Shown here in pieces: positions 44,881-53,366 of a stretch of DNA of 64,000 nt; position 1 is the first letter of the stretch, and every line of letters starts with the position of its first letter. The DNA comes from Chromobacterium sp. ATCC 53434. Lineage in GTDB: Bacteria > Pseudomonadota > Gammaproteobacteria > Burkholderiales > Chromobacteriaceae. The DNA lies in contig NZ_CP025429.1 in the NCBI RefSeq assembly GCF_002848345.1, positions 4,340,001-4,404,000 of the forward strand, written 5' to 3'. The notes below the pieces were generated by a model. It ran no database searches. It saw only the letters and a program-made list of their open reading frames with translations, and was not told the DNA's origin. A program made the position numbers and the translations under genes.

Positions 44881-45657
44881 ATGGACCATTCCGCCGACCT
44901 CGACCGCCGCTTCGCCGGCATTGCCCGCCTGTACGGCGACGACGCGCTGGCGCGCTTCGGCCGCGCCCATGTCTGCGTGGTCGGCGTCGGCGGCGTCGGC
45001 TCCTGGGTGGTGGAGGCGCTGGCGCGCAGCGCCATCGGCCGCCTGACGCTGATCGATCTGGACAACGTCGCCGAATCCAACACCAACCGGCAGTTGCCGG
45101 CGCTGGACCCGCTGTACGGCATGGCCAAGGTGACGGCGCTGGCCGAGCGGGTCAAGGCCATCAATCCGGCCTGCCAGGTAACCGAGATCGAGGATTTCGT
45201 CACCGAGGAGAATATGGACGAGATGCTGGGCCGCGGCTACGACTACATCGTCGACTGCATAGACAGTCTGAAGGTGAAGACGACGATGGCGGCCTGGTGC
45301 GCCAGAAAGCGCCAGCGCTTCATCGTCTCCGGCGGCGCCGGCGGCCAGATGGATCCGAGCAAGATCAAGCTGGCCGACCTGGCCGAGGTCACGCAGGACC
45401 CGCTGCTGTCCAAGCTGCGCTACAACCTGCGCCGCCATCACGGTTTCGCCCGCGACGGCAAGAAGATGGGCGTGCCCTGCGTCTACTCGACCGAGCAGCT
45501 GGTCTACCCGCAGGTGGAGGCCTGCGACGCCGGCGAGGCCCGCGGACCTCAGGGCTTGTCCTGCGCCGGCTTCGGCGCCGGCATGGTGGTGACGGCCAGC
45601 TTCGGCCTGTTCGCCGCCTCGCGCGTGCTGACCGATCTGGCCAAGGCCAGGAAGTAA
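44881..45657 (+). CDS. tcdA: tRNA threonylcarbamoyladenosine dehydratase
   Basis: E1-like enzyme of 258 residues that uses ATP to cyclise t6A at position 37 of tRNAs into ct6A. The nucleotide-binding GVGGVGSW lies at residues 35-42, followed by LIDLDNVAESNTNRQLPAL, DYIVDCIDSLKVK and the conserved SGGAGGQMDPSKI. The C-terminal part FGAGMVVTASFGLFAA is also typical. The 276 bases upstream (44605-44880) hold no gene besides the leader. Confidence 0.94.
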   Translation: MDHSADLDRRFAGIARLYGDDALARFGRAHVCVVGVGGVGSWVVEALARSAIGRLTLIDLDNVAESNTNRQLPALDPLYGMAKVTALAERVKAINPACQVTEIEDFVTEENMDEMLGRGYDYIVDCIDSLKVKTTMAAWCARKRQRFIVSGGAGGQMDPSKIKLADLAEVTQDPLLSKLRYNLRRHHGFARDGKKMGVPCVYSTEQLVYPQVEACDAGEARGPQGLSCAGFGAGMVVTASFGLFAASRVLTDLAKARK

Positions 45658-45664
45658 GCCGGTC

Positions 45665-46057
45665 TCAGCGGTTGCGCTGTATCAGGTCCCACTGGTTGCC
45701 GCACAGGTCGCGGAACACCGCCACCGTGCCGTAATCCTGCTCCAGCGGCGGGCGGGTGAATTCGACGCCGGCCGCGCGGTAGCGCTCGTAGTCGCGCCAG
45801 AAATCGTCGGTCTCCAGAAACAGCCACACCCGGCCGGCCGCCTGATTGCCTATCGCCGCCCGCTGGATCTCGTCGCTGGCCCTGGCCAGCAGCACGCCGG
45901 CCGCCGAACCCCGCGGCGTCACCACCACCCAGCGTTTGTCCTGTTCCGCCTGATAGCTGTCCTCGGTCAACTCGAAGCCCAGCTTGCCGACAAAGAAAGC
46001 TATCGCCGCGTCGTAGTCGGCCACCACCAGCGACACCAGCGCCAGACTCTGCTTCAT
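45665..46057 (-). CDS. VOC/glyoxalase-like domain protein
   Basis: Protein of 130 residues with the vicinal-oxygen-chelate fold: VSLVVADYDAAIAFFVGKLGFEL at the start and a C-terminal AVFRDLCGNQWDLIQ, where metal ligands usually sit. The best match by eye is the lactoylglutathione-lyase-like group, but a binding or resistance protein is also possible. Stop codon lies 8 bases from the convergent tcdA stop. Confidence 0.82.
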   Translation of the reverse strand: MKQSLALVSLVVADYDAAIAFFVGKLGFELTEDSYQAEQDKRWVVVTPRGSAAGVLLARASDEIQRAAIGNQAAGRVWLFLETDDFWRDYERYRAAGVEFTRPPLEQDYGTVAVFRDLCGNQWDLIQRNR

Positions 46058-46154
46058 CTCTCTTCCCCCTTGCCCTGCGCCGCCGGCGGAACGCCCGCCA
46101 GACCATGCCGCGCCGCGGCCAGGCGCGATGATACCGCGTGCGCCCCGAGCCCGC

Positions 46155-46916
46155 TCATTGCCGCAATATCTTGCAGTCGTGGTCCTGCAACTCTTCCGCC
46201 GACGCCCGGTTGGCGCGCAGCAGATCGACGCGGGTGGCCAGCAAGGCGAAGCCATCGCCGTCGGAAAAACTTGCCGGCAACAAGGCCAGGCCATAAGCGC
46301 CCATCTCGTCGCGCGCGCCCGGCATCTCGTCGGCCAGCAGCCGGAACGGATCGCCGACCGGATTGCCGTCGGCATCGGCGTCGACGCGGCGCGCCCAGTA
46401 GGCGTGGCCCTTCAATTCCACCGGCAACAGCCGCCAGCGCCGCGGCAGGCCGTCGTCCAGATCGTCGATCTGCTGCCTCACCGTGCGGTCGATACAGGAA
46501 ATGTGGATGTGAAGCTGGTTCTGGCTGCGGCCGTATTGCGAGTTGATCGCCAGCGACACCGCCCGCCGCGGCAGCGGCTGGCCGCGCCGGGCCTCCATGA
46601 AGCCGCGCGCCGCCCAGGCCTCGCGCCAGTAGGCCGGCGCGTCGCCGTTCAATAGCTGCGGGCTTTCGATGCCGCCGACGCGGCGGGTCGGGATCAGCAG
46701 ATATTGCAGTTCGCCATCGCGGTCCTTCAACACGGCCACGCCCTGCGGCAGCTTTACCTCGGCGCAGGGCGCCGGCGCGCCCTGCGTCTGCTGACCGGGC
46801 ACGCATTGCTCGCCGACGATGCGCCACAGGGCGTCGCCGTCGGCCAGCGCATAGTAGGACACGCCGGCGGCGACGAGGCCGCACAGGCTGATGCTGAGCA
46901 AAAGTCGTTTCTTCAT
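46155..46916 (-). CDS. cdh: CDP-diacylglycerol diphosphatase
   Basis: Membrane-anchored hydrolase of 253 residues (E. coli Cdh has about 250) that splits CDP-diacylglycerol to phosphatidate and CMP. An N-terminal hydrophobic anchor (LLLSISLCGLVAAGVSYYAL) is followed by the HIT-like motif SQNQLHIHISCI near residue 145, preceded by LAINSQYGR. The WRIVGEQCVPGQ block near the N-terminus also fits. The frame extends upstream, but MKKRLLL at 46916 gives the normal anchor. Confidence 0.88.
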   Translation of the reverse strand: MKKRLLLSISLCGLVAAGVSYYALADGDALWRIVGEQCVPGQQTQGAPAPCAEVKLPQGVAVLKDRDGELQYLLIPTRRVGGIESPQLLNGDAPAYWREAWAARGFMEARRGQPLPRRAVSLAINSQYGRSQNQLHIHISCIDRTVRQQIDDLDDGLPRRWRLLPVELKGHAYWARRVDADADGNPVGDPFRLLADEMPGARDEMGAYGLALLPASFSDGDGFALLATRVDLLRANRASAEELQDHDCKILRQ

Positions 46917-47266
46917 CGTCACCGGATTCCAGGATGGGCCTCGGCCGTCCGCGCGGCCGACGTCGGCATGATAACCCGCGCCGCCGCCGCGACCAATCGC
47001 CAAACGCCAATTGAAAATTGTCGAACAGCAAGACAATTAAATTGCCAAACTTGTTGATTTTTATCCAAAATCAATCCAATTCAAGTACAGATAAGCGACC
47101 TGACATTCTTCATATCAGCCAAAAAGAGCCATAAAAACCAAATCCAGTCCCAAAGGACAGGGTCTGGGTCCGGGAAATTGACCTATGGTGGCGCCGATCC
47201 CGAACCCGCCGCACCGGCCTCGCCGCCGGATGCCGCAGCAACCCCATCAGGAAAACCGCGTCACCC
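46917..47266. other. Intergenic region with AT-rich patch, upstream of the MFS/Lux-like operon
   Basis: These 350 bases carry no gene. From about 46995 to 47145 the DNA is strongly AT-rich against a GC-rich background, then comes the palindrome at 47145-47160 and a short GC-rich leader of about 70 bases. The patch could be an upstream activator site or a target for an H-NS-like silencer. Confidence 0.6.
47145..47160 (+). promoter_or_regulatory. Lux-box-like palindrome before the MFS/Lux-like operon
   Basis: CAGTCCCAAAGGACAG fits the pattern CTGNCCN4GGNCAG at 9 of 10 fixed positions; LuxR-type regulators bind such sites and I recall this form for CviR of Chromobacterium. A possible -10, TATGGT (4 of 6), lies at 47184-47189. 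The transcription start would be near 47195-47197, which places the palindrome centre at about -43, the usual position for LuxR-type activation. Weak points are the imperfect left half and the weak -10. Confidence 0.45.
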
Positions 47267-48496
47267 ATGTCCGCTGAACCGTTTCGCCCGCTGCTCGCCA
47301 TCTCCCGCCGACAGGCACTGCTGTTCTGTCTGCTGCTTACCGCCTTCGAACTATTGACCTATCTCGCCAGCGACATGGTGATGCCGGCCATGCTGCGCGT
47401 CACCGCCGACCTCGCCGCCGACAGCCGCCACGTGCCGACGGCGCTGAACGCCTTTCTGCTCGGCGGCATCGCCTTCCAGTGGCTGATCGGCCCGCTGTCC
47501 GACCGTTTCGGCCGCCGTCCGCTGCTGTTGACCGGCACGCTGGTCTTCGCGCTCGCCTGCCTGGCGGCCGCCGGCAGCCAGCACATCGCCTGGTTCAATC
47601 TGCTGCGCTTCGTCCAGGGCATCGCGCTGGGCTTCATCGTCGTGGTCAGCTATCCGGCGCTGCAGGAAACCTTCGCCGAGCGCGACGCGGTGCGATTGAT
47701 GGCGCTGCTGGCCAATATCGCGCTGCTGTCGCCGCTGGCCGGCCCGCTGCTGGGCAGCCTGCTGCTGGAGGTGCTGTCCTGGCGGGAGCTGTTCGCCGCG
47801 CTTGCCGCGGCCACCGTCCTGGTGACGCTGGGCCTGTGGCGCTGGATGCCGGAAACCATGGGCGCGCCGACGCCGCTGCATCTGCGCGTCGCGCTGGCCA
47901 ACTACCTGGCGCTGCTGCGCCACCGCGACTTCGTCTGCGGCAGCCTGGCGCTGGGCCTGTTGACGCTGCCGCTGATCGCCTGGATAGGCCTGTCGCCGCT
48001 GCTGTTGATCCGCCATCTCGGCTACAGCGGCCTGGAATACGGCCTGTGGCAGCTGCCGGTGTTCGCCGCGATGATCGCCGGCAACCTGACGCTGAACCGG
48101 CTGGCCGGCCGGATGGAACTGTCCCGCCTGCTGCGGCTGGCGCTGTGGCCAATGGCCGGCGGCCTGCTGCTGGCCGGCCTGGCCGCCCCGCTGTCCCCGT
48201 CGCTGCCGGCGCTGGTCGCCTGCCTTGCCGTCTACGCCTTCGGCCTGGGTCTGGGCAACGCCACGCTGTACCGGCTGACGCTGTACTGCAGCGACAACGC
48301 CAAGGGCAGCGTCGCCGCGATGCTGGGCATGCTGTCCACCGCGATGCTGGGCGGCGGCAGCGCCGTCCTCGCGCTGCTGGACGCCGGCGACAGCCCGGCC
48401 CGCTTCGCCGCCGGCGTCAGCCTGGCCTCCTTGCTCGCCGTGCCGCCGCTGTGGCTGCTGCTGCGCCGGCCTCTGCCCGCCCCCGTCGCCGCCTGA
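47267..48496 (+). CDS. MFS multidrug exporter, MdfA/MdtM-like
   Basis: Proton-driven 12-TM exporter of 409 residues. TM1 carries AFELLTYLASDMVMP with Glu28 and Asp36, matching the essential Glu26 and Asp34 of E. coli MdfA. Motif A reads GPLSDRFGRRPLLLTG near residue 72, and motif C-like SPLAGPLLGSLLL follows. The gene heads the operon with the luxE/luxC-like genes (29 bases to the next start), so it probably exports their product or a toxic intermediate, though broad drug export is possible. Confidence 0.9.
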   Translation: MSAEPFRPLLAISRRQALLFCLLLTAFELLTYLASDMVMPAMLRVTADLAADSRHVPTALNAFLLGGIAFQWLIGPLSDRFGRRPLLLTGTLVFALACLAAAGSQHIAWFNLLRFVQGIALGFIVVVSYPALQETFAERDAVRLMALLANIALLSPLAGPLLGSLLLEVLSWRELFAALAAATVLVTLGLWRWMPETMGAPTPLHLRVALANYLALLRHRDFVCGSLALGLLTLPLIAWIGLSPLLLIRHLGYSGLEYGLWQLPVFAAMIAGNLTLNRLAGRMELSRLLRLALWPMAGGLLLAGLAAPLSPSLPALVACLAVYAFGLGLGNATLYRLTLYCSDNAKGSVAAMLGMLSTAMLGGGSAVLALLDAGDSPARFAAGVSLASLLAVPPLWLLLRRPLPAPVAA

Positions 48497-48525
48497 AGCC
48501 CGATTTCTTCATCACTGGAACCGTC

Positions 48526-49656
48526 ATGAACACACTTCCCCATGTCGAGGCGCTCTGCGCGCTGGAACAGCCGTACCGCGCCGACGCCGAATGCGACCGC
48601 CTGTTCGACGCCGCGATGCGCGAGCTGGTCGACTACCACTGCGAGCACAGCCCCGGCTACCGCCAATGGCTGCAACAGAACGGCTTCACGCCGGAGAGGC
48701 TGGCCGGCCTGTCCGACTGGTCAGAGCTGCCGCCGATCTTCTCCAACTATTTCAAGCGCAGGCTACTGTTGAGCAAGACCGGCGAAGACGCGCTGGAACT
48801 GACTTCGTCCGGCACCACCGGCCAGAAGAGCCGGATGCGCTACGACGCGCGCAGCATAGGCGCCGCCCAGCGCATGGTGGACCGCATCTTCGACCACTAC
48901 GGCTGGAACACGCCCGAGCAGCCGTGCAACTACCTGCTGCTCAGCTACGAGCCGGCCGGCGCCATCACGCTGGGCACCGCCTACACCGACCAGTTTCTGG
49001 CCAAGTACGCGCCGATCAACCGCGCCGTCTACGCCCTGCGCCACAACGGCAAGAGCTGCGAGTTCGACCCCTTCGGCACGATACGCGCGCTGCGGGAGTT
49101 CGCCGAGGAAGGCCTGCCGGTGCGCATCTTCGGCTTCCCCGCCTTCCTGTGGTTCACGCTGGAGAGGATGCGCGACATGGGCCTGCCGCCGCTCGCGCTG
49201 CATCCGGAATCGCTGGTCCTGCTCGGCGGCGGCTGGAAGACCCACGCCGACAAAGAGATACCCAAGCTCGAACTGTACCGCCGGCTCGGCGAACAGCTGG
49301 ACCTGCCGGACGCGCGCTGCCGCGACGGCTACGGCTCGGTCGAGCATCCGGTGCCTTACAACGAATGCACGCATCACCGCTTCCATGTGCCCAGCTGGGC
49401 CCGCGCCTGGGCGCGCGACACCGCGACGCTGGCGCGGCTGCCCTACGGCGAGGCCGGCTTCCTGCACCTGGTGTCGCCGTACATCACCTCCAGCCCGGCG
49501 CACAGCATGCTGCAAAGCGACCTCGCCATCGTGCACCCGGCCGAAAGCTGCGGCTGCGGCCTGGCCACCGACTGGTTCGAACTCTTGGGCCGCGCCGGCA
49601 CCAGCAAGAGCCGCAGTTGCGCGCTGGCCGCATCCGAACTGATCAAGGAGTCCTGA
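48526..49656 (+). CDS. LuxE-type acyl-protein synthetase
   Basis: Adenylate-forming enzyme of 376 residues. LuxE activates a fatty acid with ATP and moves the acyl group onto its own cysteine for hand-over to the reductase LuxC. The AMP-binding loop is SSGTTGQKSRM near residue 90; other family blocks are GGGWKTH and RDGYGSVEHPVPYNECTHHRFHVP. The C-terminus RSCALAASELI places Cys365 where V. harveyi LuxE has its acyl-accepting Cys364. No luxA, luxB or luxD lies nearby, so bioluminescence is not the role. The next gene begins at the base after its stop codon. Confidence 0.87.
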   Translation: MNTLPHVEALCALEQPYRADAECDRLFDAAMRELVDYHCEHSPGYRQWLQQNGFTPERLAGLSDWSELPPIFSNYFKRRLLLSKTGEDALELTSSGTTGQKSRMRYDARSIGAAQRMVDRIFDHYGWNTPEQPCNYLLLSYEPAGAITLGTAYTDQFLAKYAPINRAVYALRHNGKSCEFDPFGTIRALREFAEEGLPVRIFGFPAFLWFTLERMRDMGLPPLALHPESLVLLGGGWKTHADKEIPKLELYRRLGEQLDLPDARCRDGYGSVEHPVPYNECTHHRFHVPSWARAWARDTATLARLPYGEAGFLHLVSPYITSSPAHSMLQSDLAIVHPAESCGCGLATDWFELLGRAGTSKSRSCALAASELIKES

Positions 49657-52062
49657 ATGTATCTGATTGATGGAGAACTGCGCGCCGACCTCGAGCTCGA
49701 CGCGGCGCTGGCCGTCTTGCGCGGCCGATTGGCCGACACGCTGGCCGAAACGCTGGACATCGAAACCGTATTGTCCTGCGCCGAACGCTTCGCCGACGCG
49801 CTGGCCGCCTCCCCGCGCCACCCGCTGCTGGACGACGCCGCGCGCGCCGAACTGGCCGCCTTCTGCCGCCGCGGAACGCTGCGGACCAAGCTGGAGCGCG
49901 AACTCGGCGAGCGTCCGTTCTCGCTGCGCCGGCCCGACTACCGCGAAGCGCGCTTCGAAGCCTGGCAGCCATTGGGCCTGGTGCTGCACGTGACGCCGTC
50001 CAATGCAACGCTGCTGCCGTTCATGGCGGCGCTGGAAGGCCTGCTGGCCGGCAATATCAACTGGTTGCGGCCCAGCGGCAGCGATCAGGACTTCAGCGCC
50101 AGGCTGCTGGCGGAATTCCTGCACCACGACGCCGGCGGCCGGCTGGCGGCCCGCCTGGCGGTGCTGCCGGTGGCCAGCGGCGAGCTCGGCCGGCTGCTGG
50201 CCGACGCCGACGGCGTGTCGGCCTGGGGCGGCGACGCCGCGCTGGCGGCGATCCGCGCCCAACTGCCGCCCGGTTGCCGCTGGATAGACTGGGGCCACCG
50301 CGTCAGCTTCGCCTATCTCGATCCCGCCGCCGCCTCGGACCAGGCGCTGGACGCGCTGGCCGACGACGTCTGCCGCCTCGACCAGCAGGCCTGTTCCAGC
50401 CCGCAGGCGCTGCTGGTGGACAGCGACGATCCGGCCGTGGTCCAGGACATGGCGCGCCGGCTGGCCGCCGCGCTGGCCCGCCGCGCGCCGCAGTGGCCGG
50501 CGCTGACGCCGAATCTGCAGGAAGCCGCCGAGATCAGCACCCGGATGGCCTTCCACCGGCTGGACCAGGCTTTCGCCGACGAACAGGGCCAGGTGCTGTC
50601 CGGCCAGGGCTGGCGACTGGCCTGGAATATGGAACAGGCGCTGGCGCCGTCGCCGCTGTTCCGCACCGTCGAATTGCGCCCGGCGCCGCGCGCCGCGCTG
50701 GCCGGCATTCTGCGGCCGTGGCGCACCCGGCTGCAAAGCTGCGGCCTGATCGCGCCGGCCGCGCGACTGCCGGAACTGAGCCGCGCCCTCTTGGCCGCCG
50801 GCGTCAGCCGCGTCGCCCCGGCCGGCCGGATGCACGACGGCTACCACGGCGAGCCGCACGACGGCGTCTACGCGCTGCAGCGGCTGTCGCGCCGGGTGTC
50901 GGTCAGCCTGGACGCCGCCGCGCTCCCCGGCCACGCCCACCTGGACGCGCCGCCGGCCGAACCGAAAGGCCTGGCCGCGCTGCCGCTGATGGACAAGGCC
51001 GCCTTCCAGAGCCAGCCGGCCAACGACAAGGCCCAGCTGTTCTTCCGCAGCGGCGGCAGCAGCGGCGCGCCGAAGCTGGCCGGCGTCAGCTACCGCGACT
51101 ACCGCCACCACATGCGCGCCGCCGCCGACGGCATGCTGGCCGCCGGCCTGAATCCGGCCACCGATCGCGCGATGAATCTGCTGTACGGCGGCAAGCTGTA
51201 CGGCGGCATGCTCAGCTTCTTCAGCATCATGGAAGGCATGGGCGTCACGCAGTATCCGATGGGCGGACCGTCCGACGACGACTTCAGCGAGATCGCCCAC
51301 TTCATCGTCGATCAGAAGATCAACACGCTGATCGGCATGCCGGGCACGCTACACCGATTGTTCGAATGCGAGAACCGGGTGCTGCGCCGCTACGGCGGCG
51401 TGCGCAAGGTGTTCTGCGGCGGCGAGCACATCAGCGACGGCCAGCGCGCCTACATCGGCAGCTTCGGCGTCGAGCTGATCCGCTCGGCGATGTACGGCTC
51501 GGTCGATGCCGGCCCGCTGGGCCACGCCTGCCCGCACGGCGGCGACGGCGAGTTCCACCTGCTGGCCGAAGCCCAGTGGCTGGAAATACTGGAAACCGAC
51601 AGCGACGCGCCCGCCGCGCCCGGCGCCGTCGGCCGCCTGGTGTTCACCTCGCGCGAACGCGAGGCGCAGCGGATCGAGCGCTACGATCTGGGCGACCTCG
51701 GCCAGTGGCTGCCCGGCCTCTGCCGCTGCGGCCTCTCCTCGCCGCGCTTCCGGCTGGCCGGCCGCCACGGCGCGCTGCTGCGGGTCGGCACCATCTTCGT
51801 CAATCCGACCGCGCTGACCGAGAAGATAGGCCTGCCCTTGCAATGGTTGATCGACCGCGCCGACGACGGCGGCGACCGCATCCAGCTGCTGGCCGACGGC
51901 GATCCGGCGGCGATACGCGTGCGGCTGCTGCAGGAGCCGATGCTGAGCGAAGTGGTCGGCGGCGGCCTGCTGCGGCTGGAAATCACCGCCACGCCGGCGG
52001 CCGAATTCCGCCGCCACCCGCACAGCGGCAAGACGCCGCTGGTGATGGACTTTAGACATTGA
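49657..52062 (+). CDS. Fusion of LuxC-type acyl reductase and adenylate-forming domain
   Basis: Protein of 801 residues in two parts. Residues 1 to about 410 are LuxC-like (acyl-CoA reductase): nucleotide-binding region PLGLVLHVTPSN (106-116), SAWGGDAAL (188-196) and the catalytic Cys246 in DQQACSSPQ. Residues about 440-801 form a PaaK-like adenylate-forming domain with the P-loop FFRSGGSSGAPK (462-473), SAMYGSVDAGPLGHACP and a C-terminal RRHPHSGKTPLVM. LuxC normally stands alone, near 480 residues. The fusion suggests that acid activation and reduction to an aldehyde take place on one chain. AAGGAG lies 8 bases before the ATG. Confidence 0.85.
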   Translation: MYLIDGELRADLELDAALAVLRGRLADTLAETLDIETVLSCAERFADALAASPRHPLLDDAARAELAAFCRRGTLRTKLERELGERPFSLRRPDYREARFEAWQPLGLVLHVTPSNATLLPFMAALEGLLAGNINWLRPSGSDQDFSARLLAEFLHHDAGGRLAARLAVLPVASGELGRLLADADGVSAWGGDAALAAIRAQLPPGCRWIDWGHRVSFAYLDPAAASDQALDALADDVCRLDQQACSSPQALLVDSDDPAVVQDMARRLAAALARRAPQWPALTPNLQEAAEISTRMAFHRLDQAFADEQGQVLSGQGWRLAWNMEQALAPSPLFRTVELRPAPRAALAGILRPWRTRLQSCGLIAPAARLPELSRALLAAGVSRVAPAGRMHDGYHGEPHDGVYALQRLSRRVSVSLDAAALPGHAHLDAPPAEPKGLAALPLMDKAAFQSQPANDKAQLFFRSGGSSGAPKLAGVSYRDYRHHMRAAADGMLAAGLNPATDRAMNLLYGGKLYGGMLSFFSIMEGMGVTQYPMGGPSDDDFSEIAHFIVDQKINTLIGMPGTLHRLFECENRVLRRYGGVRKVFCGGEHISDGQRAYIGSFGVELIRSAMYGSVDAGPLGHACPHGGDGEFHLLAEAQWLEILETDSDAPAAPGAVGRLVFTSREREAQRIERYDLGDLGQWLPGLCRCGLSSPRFRLAGRHGALLRVGTIFVNPTALTEKIGLPLQWLIDRADDGGDRIQLLADGDPAAIRVRLLQEPMLSEVVGGGLLRLEITATPAAEFRRHPHSGKTPLVMDFRH

Positions 52063-52100
52063 AATCCGGCCGGCGCGCGGCGCCGGCATATACACACATA

Positions 52101-53366
52101 ATGATGAATCCGAAACTGATATCGCTGGTCGAGCACGCCAGACGCCATTCTCCACTGTACCGCGAACACTATCGCGAGCTGCCCGCCCAGGGCTGGCGGC
52201 TGTCCGACCTGCCGCCGGTCGACCCCTCGGCCTACTGGCGGGACTCGCGGGACCTGTCCCGCTGGCCGGCGCTGACCGCCCCCCCGCTAGGCGGCCACGT
52301 GTTCAAGACCGGCGGCTCCACCGGCGACGGCAAGCTGTCGGTGTTCAGCGGCGACGAATGGCAGGCCTTTGTCCAGACCTTCGCCGCCGGCCTCGCGCGC
52401 CAGCTGCGCCCCGGCGATCGCGTCGCCAATCTGTTCTTCGCCGGCGACCTGTACACCAGCCTGCTGTTCACCCACGACGCGCTGTCGCGCTCGCCGGTGC
52501 CGGTCCTGGAATTCCCGTTCACCTGCAATGTCGACGACGATGTCCTGGTCGACGCGATTCATGCCCACCGGATCAATGTGCTGGCCGGCGTGCCGGCCCA
52601 GTTGCTGCGCTTCGCCCACTATCTGGATGAAAACGCGCTGACCTTGTCCGGAGTGCAGACCGTGCTCTACGCCGGCGAAAGCCTGTTCGGCGAGCAGATC
52701 GCCCTGCTGAAGCAGGTGTTCCCGCTGGCGCGGCTAGGCTCGATCGGCTGCGCCAGCGTAGACGCCGGCCTGATCGGCTACGCCGACCCGGACTGCGCCC
52801 ACGGCGAGCACCGGATGTTCGACGGCGACAGCATCATCGAGATCGTCGACGAGGACAGCGGCGAAGCGATAGACGAAGCCGGCCGCCGCGGCCTGCTGCT
52901 GGTGACCAATCTGCAGCGCCGGCTGATGCCGGTGATACGCTACCCCAGCGGCGACCTCGCCTGCTGGCGCGAGCCGCCCGGCCCGAACCGCAAGTTCGCG
53001 CTATTGGGCCGGGCCGGCAACGGCCATCGCGTCCGCGTCGGCACCCTGTCGCTGTTTCCGGACGAGCTGGGCGCCGCGCTGGACGGCCAGGTCGAGCTGC
53101 TGGCCTGGCAGCTGCAGATCTCGCGCCGACAGGGCCAGGATTGCCTGCGGCTGCTCTTGGCGGCGCGCGCGCCGCTGGACCTGCCCTCGCTGCGGCAGGC
53201 GCTGCTGCGGCAGCAAGCGGCGATCGCCGCGCTTTGCGCCGCCGGCGAGCTGCGGCTGGAGCTGGAGCAGGTCGCGCCCACCGCGATGCGCACGCATCCC
53301 CGTTCCGGCAAGCTGATGCGGGTGGCCGATCTGCGCGACTACCAGCCGGCGGAGGCGACCGCATGA
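52101..53366 (+). CDS. PaaK-like adenylate-forming enzyme
   Basis: Protein of 421 residues of the phenylacetate-CoA ligase-like group. The P-loop is VFKTGGSTGDGKLSVF near residue 71; AGVPAQLLRFAHYL, VLYAGESLFGEQ and the acidic VTNLQRRLMPVIRYPSGDLA follow the family. The C-terminal RTHPRSGKLMRVADL has the late lysine region. It probably activates a carboxylic acid, and its neighbour's C-terminal domain is a second such enzyme. I start at the ATG at 52101; no clear ribosome-binding site is seen. It overlaps the next gene (ATGA). Confidence 0.78.
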   Translation: MMNPKLISLVEHARRHSPLYREHYRELPAQGWRLSDLPPVDPSAYWRDSRDLSRWPALTAPPLGGHVFKTGGSTGDGKLSVFSGDEWQAFVQTFAAGLARQLRPGDRVANLFFAGDLYTSLLFTHDALSRSPVPVLEFPFTCNVDDDVLVDAIHAHRINVLAGVPAQLLRFAHYLDENALTLSGVQTVLYAGESLFGEQIALLKQVFPLARLGSIGCASVDAGLIGYADPDCAHGEHRMFDGDSIIEIVDEDSGEAIDEAGRRGLLLVTNLQRRLMPVIRYPSGDLACWREPPGPNRKFALLGRAGNGHRVRVGTLSLFPDELGAALDGQVELLAWQLQISRRQGQDCLRLLLAARAPLDLPSLRQALLRQQAAIAALCAAGELRLELEQVAPTAMRTHPRSGKLMRVADLRDYQPAEATA

